Of a stretch of DNA of 64,000 bases, positions 59,129-64,000 are shown piece by piece; the stretch's first letter is position 1, and each line of letters begins with the position of its first letter. The position numbers were made by a program, and so were the translations under genes. Source of the DNA: Acholeplasma hippikon (GTDB lineage Bacteria > Bacillota_I > Bacilli_A > Acholeplasmatales > Acholeplasmataceae); contig NZ_LR215050.1 of the NCBI RefSeq assembly GCF_900660755.1, forward strand, positions 1,240,001 to 1,304,000. Direction: 5' to 3'. Under the pieces are notes generated by a model. That model saw only the letters and a list, made by a program, of their open reading frames with translations, did not search any database and had not been told where the DNA came from.

Positions 59129-62100
59129 ATGAACAAGGTTAATGTAAAGATTCGACATGTTATTTTTTCACTATTATTAATTGTAAGTTTGATTGCATTT
59201 ATTGGGATGAGTCAGAATGCTCCAAGACTAGAGCCAGACTTTATTCGAAGAGAACCATATTATGCAACAGCATTCTTATCTGAATCGGGGACAAGTACAA
59301 ATCCATATGTTATTGGTAGCAGTGATGATATGCACGAATTATCAAGACGTGTGGCAGCAGGGGAAAGATTTACTAACAAGGTATTTGTATTGGGAGCAGA
59401 TATCAGTGAACTAAATCTTGGGAATTTCAAACCTATTGGTACATCATCCTATCCGTTCGAAGGAACATTTGATGGTAGTGGTGTAAATTTTGTTTTATCA
59501 ATTAGTAATACAAGTTCTGATTACCAGGGCTTATTTGGTTATGTCCGTAATGCGACCTTAGAAAACTTTAGTGTTTCAGGTACGATTAGTGGACGTAGCT
59601 ATGTAGGTAGTATTGTCGGTTTTATGGCAACTGGAGGCACAATCAGAAACGTGTATTCGACTGCAACTGTAACAGCATCTAGCAATTATGCGGGTGGTAT
59701 TTTAGGTTACTTAGAACGTGGTACAGTCACAAATACTTATTTTAGAGGAGAAGTACTGGCAAACTATTATGCAGCAGGTATTGTGGGTGGTGCTTATAAT
59801 ACAAATACGATTACTAACTCATACTCAGCAGGTAAAGTATCAGCTAACAGTACAGCAGCGGGTGTTGTTAATGAGATGGATAATCGCTATAATACACGTT
59901 CAAACTTATACTATGATATTACAGTGATTGCAGATTATGTACATAAGAGAAATCAAAAACCTAGTGCGTTAGCATCGACACAAGGAATTACTTCAGAAGA
60001 ACTATTTACATCAATGCAAGATCGTTTAGGAACTGCCTTTACCTTTGTTATAATCCAAGAAAACTATGGATACTATCCACAGTTAAAATATTTTGCCTTA
60101 CATGGCAACTCAATCGTAAGAGCAACTTCACTAGAGGCCAATACAATTTACATTGGTAATGGTATTGGAACAGAAAAAAGACCTTTCTTAATAAGAACAA
60201 TTGATGACATTGAAATTTTAAAATCAAAAATATTACATGGGGAAACTTTTAGAGGTTTCCATTTTAAGGTTGCAGACGGTAGAACAGTATTCAATCTTGG
60301 TAATTTCTCACCTATCGGAATTAATGGAAAACCATTCTATGGATCATTTGATGGAAACAATGTGGAGTTCATCTTAAGTATTAATACAACAGCAGACTAT
60401 CAAGGACTGTTTGGAAGATATGGACACGGAACTATTAAAAACTTAAGTATTTCAGGAAGTATAAAAGGTGGAAGTTATACAGGTGCAGTCGTAGGATATA
60501 AAGAATCAGGAAATATCACAGGCGTATATAACCACGCAACCATAAATGGGGTAAGTTATGTCGGAGGAATAGCCGGTTATAACTTAGCTGGTAATATAGA
60601 AATCGCCTATAACAATGCAAGTGTAACAGCAAGTTCAAACTATGCAGGAGGAATATTAGGCTACATAGAACGAGGTGCTGTAAATAATACGTATAACCGA
60701 GGGGAAATACTTTCAAACTATTATGCAGCAGGTATTGTTGGAGGAGCCTATAATACAACGACAATTACCAACTCATATTCAGCAGGGTTAGTATCAGCAA
60801 ACAGCACAGCTGCAGGTGTGGTTAATGAAATGGATAATCGTTATAATACACGAACAAATTTATATTATGACGTATCAATTTTAGTAACATATGATCAAAA
60901 GCGTGCATATAAGCCACAGATTTTAAATCACTCATACGGGGTAACAAGTAGCCAATTATTATATGGTAAAGAAGCATTAAAATTACCAAACAATATTTGG
61001 TACTTTGAAGAAAAATCAGGAAGTAATGCATATTATCCACAGTTAATTAAATTCAGTACAAGTGAAGTAACAAACATCAAAAAATTAAGTAAAGAATCAG
61101 TCACATATGATGTGGAAGATGGATTAGGAACAAAAGAATATCCATTCATTTTAAGAACGAAGCATGACTTTGATGAATTAAGTAGAAAAGTTAAAGCAGG
61201 TAATACGTTCTTAGGATTCTACTTTAAGATTGACGATGACATTGATGAGATTGATTTAGAAGCAATCGCACCAATTGGAAATACGACATATCCATTTGAA
61301 GGAACATTTGATGGAAATGGAGCAAACCTAATTCTATCAATCAATAATACAAGTTCTGATTACCAGGGCTTATTTGGCTATATAAGAAATGCGACCTTAG
61401 AAAACTTTAGTATATCTGGTTCAGTATCAGGTAGAACCTATGTAGGAAGTGTTGCAGGATATATGGCAACAGGAAGCACAATAAAGAATGTATATTCAAC
61501 AGCAAATATCACAGCATCTAGCAATTATGCGGGTGGTATTTTAGGCTACCTAGAACGAGGCACAGTCACAAATACTTATTTTAGAGGAGAAGTACTGGCA
61601 AACTATTATGCAGCAGGTATTGTGGGTGGTGCTTATAATTCAAATACGATTACTAACTCATACTCAGCAGGTAAAGTATCAGCTAACAGTACAGCAGCGG
61701 GTGTTGTTAATGAGATGGATAATCGCTATAATACACGTTCAAACTTATACTATGACATTACAGTAATCGCAAACTACGATAACAAACGTACACAAAAACC
61801 ATCAACCGATCCATCAACGCAAGGCTTAAATAGCGGTGAGATGTATACGAAGATGAAGACACGCTTAGGTAGTGGATGGGTATTTTTAGAACCAAAAGAT
61901 AATTATGCATATTATCCACAATTAAGTGTGTTTGAAAGTAATGATTTAGAACCAATTCAAGTACGAAGCGAATTAAGTGTTAGAGTCGATGTAGAAGATG
62001 GTATGGGAACACAAGAGTATCCATTCATCATTCGAACAAAAGAAGACTTAGACAACTTAAAAGTGATGATAAATAAAGGAAACACATATAAAGGTTTCTA

Positions 62101-64000
62101 CTTCAAGATGGATGATGGCATCAACCAAATGGAGTTAGGAAACTACAGTCCAATCGGAATTAATGGAAAACCATTCTATGGATCATTTGATGGAAACAAT
62201 GTGGAGTTCATCTTAAGTATTAATACAACAGCAGACTATCAAGGACTGTTTGGAAGATATGGACACGGAACTATTAAAAACTTAAGTATTTCAGGAAGTA
62301 TAAAAGGTGGAAGTTATACAGGTGCAGTCGTAGGATATAAAGAATCAGGAAATATCACAGGCGTATATAACCACGCAACCATAAATGGGGTAAGTTATGT
62401 CGGAGGAATAGCCGGTTATAACTTAGCTGGTAATATAGAAATCGCCTATAACAATGCAAGTGTAACAGCAAGTTCAAACTATGCAGGAGGAATATTAGGC
62501 TACATAGAACGAGGTGCTGTAAATAATACGTATAACCGAGGGGAAATACTTTCAAACTATTATGCAGCAGGTATTGTTGGAGGAGCCTATAATACAACGA
62601 CAATTACCAACTCATATTCAGCAGGGTTAGTATCAGCAAACAGCACAGCTGCAGGTGTGGTTAATGAAATGGATAATCGTTATAATACACGAACAAATTT
62701 ATATTATGACGTATCAATTTTAGTAACATATGATCAAAAGCGTGCATATAAGCCACAGATTTTAAATCACTCATACGGGGTAACAAGTAGCCAATTATTA
62801 TATGGTAAAGAAGCATTAAAATTACCAAACAATATTTGGTACTTTGAAGAAAAATCAGGAAGTAATGCATATTATCCACAGTTAATTAAATTCAGTACAA
62901 GTGAAGTAACAAACATCAAAAAATTAAGTAAAGAATCAGTCACATATGATGTGGAAGATGGATTAGGAACAAAAGAATATCCATTCATTTTAAGAACGAA
63001 GCATGACTTTGATGAATTAAGTAGAAAAGTTAAAGCAGGTAATACGTTCTTAGGATTCTACTTTAAGATTGACGATGACATTGATGAGATTGATTTAGAA
63101 GCAATCGCACCAATTGGAAATACGACATATCCATTTGAAGGAACATTTGATGGAAATGGAGCAAACCTAATTCTATCAATCAATAATACAAGTTCTGATT
63201 ACCAGGGCTTATTTGGCTATATAAGAAATGCGACCTTAGAAAACTTTAGTATATCTGGTTCAGTATCAGGTAGAACCTATGTAGGAAGTGTTGCAGGATA
63301 TATGGCAACAGGAAGCACAATAAAGAATGTATATTCAACAGCAAATATCACAGCATCTAGCAATTATGCGGGTGGTATTTTAGGCTACCTAGAACGAGGC
63401 ACAGTCACAAATACTTATTTTAGAGGAGAAGTACTGGCAAACTATTATGCAGCAGGTATTGTGGGTGGTGCTTATAATTCAAATACGATTACTAACTCAT
63501 ACTCAGCAGGTAAAGTATCAGCTAACAGTACAGCAGCGGGTGTTGTTAATGAGATGGATAATCGCTATAATACACGTTCAAACTTATACTATGACATTAC
63601 AGTAATCGCAAACTACGATAACAAACGTACACAAAAACCATCAACCGATCCATCAACGCAAGGCTTAAATAGCGGTGAGATGTATACGAAGATGAAGACA
63701 CGCTTAGGTAGTGGATGGGTATTTTTAGAACCAAAAGATAATTATGCATATTATCCACAATTAAGTGTGTTTGAAAGTAATGATTTAGAACCAATTCAAG
63801 TACGAAGCGAATTAAGTGTTAGAGTCGATGTAGAAGATGGTATGGGAACACAAGAGTATCCATTCATCATTCGAACAAAAGAAGACTTAGACAACTTAAA
63901 AGTGATGATAAATAAAGGAAACACATATAAAGGTTTCTACTTCAAGATGGATGATGGCATCAACCAAATGGAGTTAGGAAACTACAGTCCAATCGGAATT
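59129..64000 (+). CDS. Giant GLUG-repeat surface protein (5' part; continues past the window)
   Basis: The frame is open from the ATG at 59129 (AGAGG 5 bases upstream) to the last base: 1624 codons with no stop, so the 3' end is missing. A basic start and hydrophobic residues about 10-27 (VIFSLLLIVSLIAFIGMS) give a signal peptide or N-terminal anchor; no lipoprotein Cys is seen. The rest is modules of about 300 residues. Each has NPYVI/KPFLI-type openings, a DIDELSRKVKAG helix, APIG...PFEGTFDGNG, DYQGLFGYI, then GLUG-like repeats (YVGSVAGYMATGSTIKNVYS, SSNYAGGILGYLERG, YYAAGIVGGAY) and a YYPQL end. Two module types alternate, and from 60314 a 613-residue pair is repeated exactly. Likely a beta-helical, cell-surface adhesin or coat protein; the function is inferred from architecture. 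Confidence 0.9.
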   Translation, partial: MNKVNVKIRHVIFSLLLIVSLIAFIGMSQNAPRLEPDFIRREPYYATAFLSESGTSTNPYVIGSSDDMHELSRRVAAGERFTNKVFVLGADISELNLGNFKPIGTSSYPFEGTFDGSGVNFVLSISNTSSDYQGLFGYVRNATLENFSVSGTISGRSYVGSIVGFMATGGTIRNVYSTATVTASSNYAGGILGYLERGTVTNTYFRGEVLANYYAAGIVGGAYNTNTITNSYSAGKVSANSTAAGVVNEMDNRYNTRSNLYYDITVIADYVHKRNQKPSALASTQGITSEELFTSMQDRLGTAFTFVIIQENYGYYPQLKYFALHGNSIVRATSLEANTIYIGNGIGTEKRPFLIRTIDDIEILKSKILHGETFRGFHFKVADGRTVFNLGNFSPIGINGKPFYGSFDGNNVEFILSINTTADYQGLFGRYGHGTIKNLSISGSIKGGSYTGAVVGYKESGNITGVYNHATINGVSYVGGIAGYNLAGNIEIAYNNASVTASSNYAGGILGYIERGAVNNTYNRGEILSNYYAAGIVGGAYNTTTITNSYSAGLVSANSTAAGVVNEMDNRYNTRTNLYYDVSILVTYDQKRAYKPQILNHSYGVTSSQLLYGKEALKLPNNIWYFEEKSGSNAYYPQLIKFSTSEVTNIKKLSKESVTYDVEDGLGTKEYPFILRTKHDFDELSRKVKAGNTFLGFYFKIDDDIDEIDLEAIAPIGNTTYPFEGTFDGNGANLILSINNTSSDYQGLFGYIRNATLENFSISGSVSGRTYVGSVAGYMATGSTIKNVYSTANITASSNYAGGILGYLERGTVTNTYFRGEVLANYYAAGIVGGAYNSNTITNSYSAGKVSANSTAAGVVNEMDNRYNTRSNLYYDITVIANYDNKRTQKPSTDPSTQGLNSGEMYTKMKTRLGSGWVFLEPKDNYAYYPQLSVFESNDLEPIQVRSELSVRVDVEDGMGTQEYPFIIRTKEDLDNLKVMINKGNTYKGFYFKMDDGINQMELGNYSPIGINGKPFYGSFDGNNVEFILSINTTADYQGLFGRYGHGTIKNLSISGSIKGGSYTGAVVGYKESGNITGVYNHATINGVSYVGGIAGYNLAGNIEIAYNNASVTASSNYAGGILGYIERGAVNNTYNRGEILSNYYAAGIVGGAYNTTTITNSYSAGLVSANSTAAGVVNEMDNRYNTRTNLYYDVSILVTYDQKRAYKPQILNHSYGVTSSQLLYGKEALKLPNNIWYFEEKSGSNAYYPQLIKFSTSEVTNIKKLSKESVTYDVEDGLGTKEYPFILRTKHDFDELSRKVKAGNTFLGFYFKIDDDIDEIDLEAIAPIGNTTYPFEGTFDGNGANLILSINNTSSDYQGLFGYIRNATLENFSISGSVSGRTYVGSVAGYMATGSTIKNVYSTANITASSNYAGGILGYLERGTVTNTYFRGEVLANYYAAGIVGGAYNSNTITNSYSAGKVSANSTAAGVVNEMDNRYNTRSNLYYDITVIANYDNKRTQKPSTDPSTQGLNSGEMYTKMKTRLGSGWVFLEPKDNYAYYPQLSVFESNDLEPIQVRSELSVRVDVEDGMGTQEYPFIIRTKEDLDNLKVMINKGNTYKGFYFKMDDGINQMELGNYSPIGI
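60314..62152 (+). repeat. 1839-bp tandem repeat, unit 1
   Basis: An 1839-bp (613-codon) unit followed directly by a second copy. No difference was seen wherever I compared the units, including silent sites. The boundary is where 60314 and 62153 begin to agree. Confidence 0.9.
62153..63991 (+). repeat. 1839-bp tandem repeat, unit 2
   Basis: Second copy; the bases 63992-64000 again match the start of the unit, so a third copy may begin at the window edge. The earlier region 59129-60313 is a diverged relative in the same register (same 1839-bp offset). Confidence 0.9.

Noticed and set aside
60516-63794. Repeated minus-strand open frames inside the surface gene region
   Set aside because: They are exact copies at 1839-bp spacing, opposite a single long open plus-strand frame, have odd composition and no ribosome sites; they are shadows of the repeat.
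60314-63991. Mobile element or CRISPR as the source of the tandem repeat
   Set aside because: The units are in frame within one coding sequence, have no inverted ends or transposase, and are far too long for CRISPR repeats.

Overview
The window reads as a chromosome segment of a low-GC mollicute of the Acholeplasma type. TGA is used as a normal stop (for example trmD, xerC and the SpoU methylase), which excludes the Mycoplasma/Spiroplasma code. Gene order is Firmicute-like, promoters are TTGACA/TATAAT, and regulation uses T-boxes, a THF riboswitch, CIRCE and CcpA-type sites. The 16S sequence and the membrane and glycolytic gene set fit Acholeplasmataceae. I do not name a species: both 16S-23S spacers lack tRNA genes, whereas I recall spacer tRNAs being reported for A. 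laidlawii.

Layout. 1-3412: end of a SUF iron-sulfur operon (sufD-sufS-sufU-sufB). 3444-4620: a divergent pair, a possible degenerate squalene/phytoene-synthase-like protein and a ComK-like protein. 4714-7518: glycolytic operon pgk - XRE/cupin regulator - HPr - tpiA. 7616-13319: rpsD with a long leader, free-Met-sulfoxide reductase, thiI, a SpoU methylase, a TIM-barrel protein, def, an rsuA-like gene and ylbG. 13411-15579: rpsP-khpA-rimM-trmD-rplS. 15702-22741: ccpA, T-box/tyrS, a lipid kinase, T-box/trpS, pepF and spx. 22795-29820: CYTH phosphatase, gap, signal peptidase, ung, THF riboswitch/folT, trmFO, xerC, Nudix and dut. 30008-37811: rpsB-tsf-pyrH-frr, a small membrane protein, a branched-chain aminotransferase and uppS-cdsA-rseP.

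37957-48613 holds two rRNA operons (16S-23S-5S-tRNA-Asn), apparently identical over about 4.9 kb and offset by 5742 bp. Between them sit an extra 5S gene, tRNA-Val and the second operon's own tandem promoters. Downstream come udk, mtnN and a DJ-1-like gene, four tRNAs (Glu, Arg, Pro, Gly), uncharacterised membrane proteins (one with a frameshift at a T7 tract), CIRCE-controlled clpB, trhO and a low-molecular-weight phosphatase. The window ends inside a very large GLUG-repeat surface protein containing an 1839-bp tandem repeat whose two copies appear identical.

How the parts connect. CcpA, HPr with its regulatory serine kept, and cre-like sites before ccpA, gap, spx/pepF and the giant surface protein suggest a carbon-catabolite network. 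It may work without sugar phosphotransfer, because HPr lacks the catalytic arginine. SufS can feed sulfur to ThiI; folT and trmFO share folate chemistry; and tRNA/rRNA modification is prominent (ThiI, TrmD, TrmFO, TrhO, RsuA-like, SpoU). The least explained items are the ComK-like protein, the S2 protein with a Rho-N/SAP-like tail, the altered HPr, the T7 frameshift and the repeat-built surface protein.
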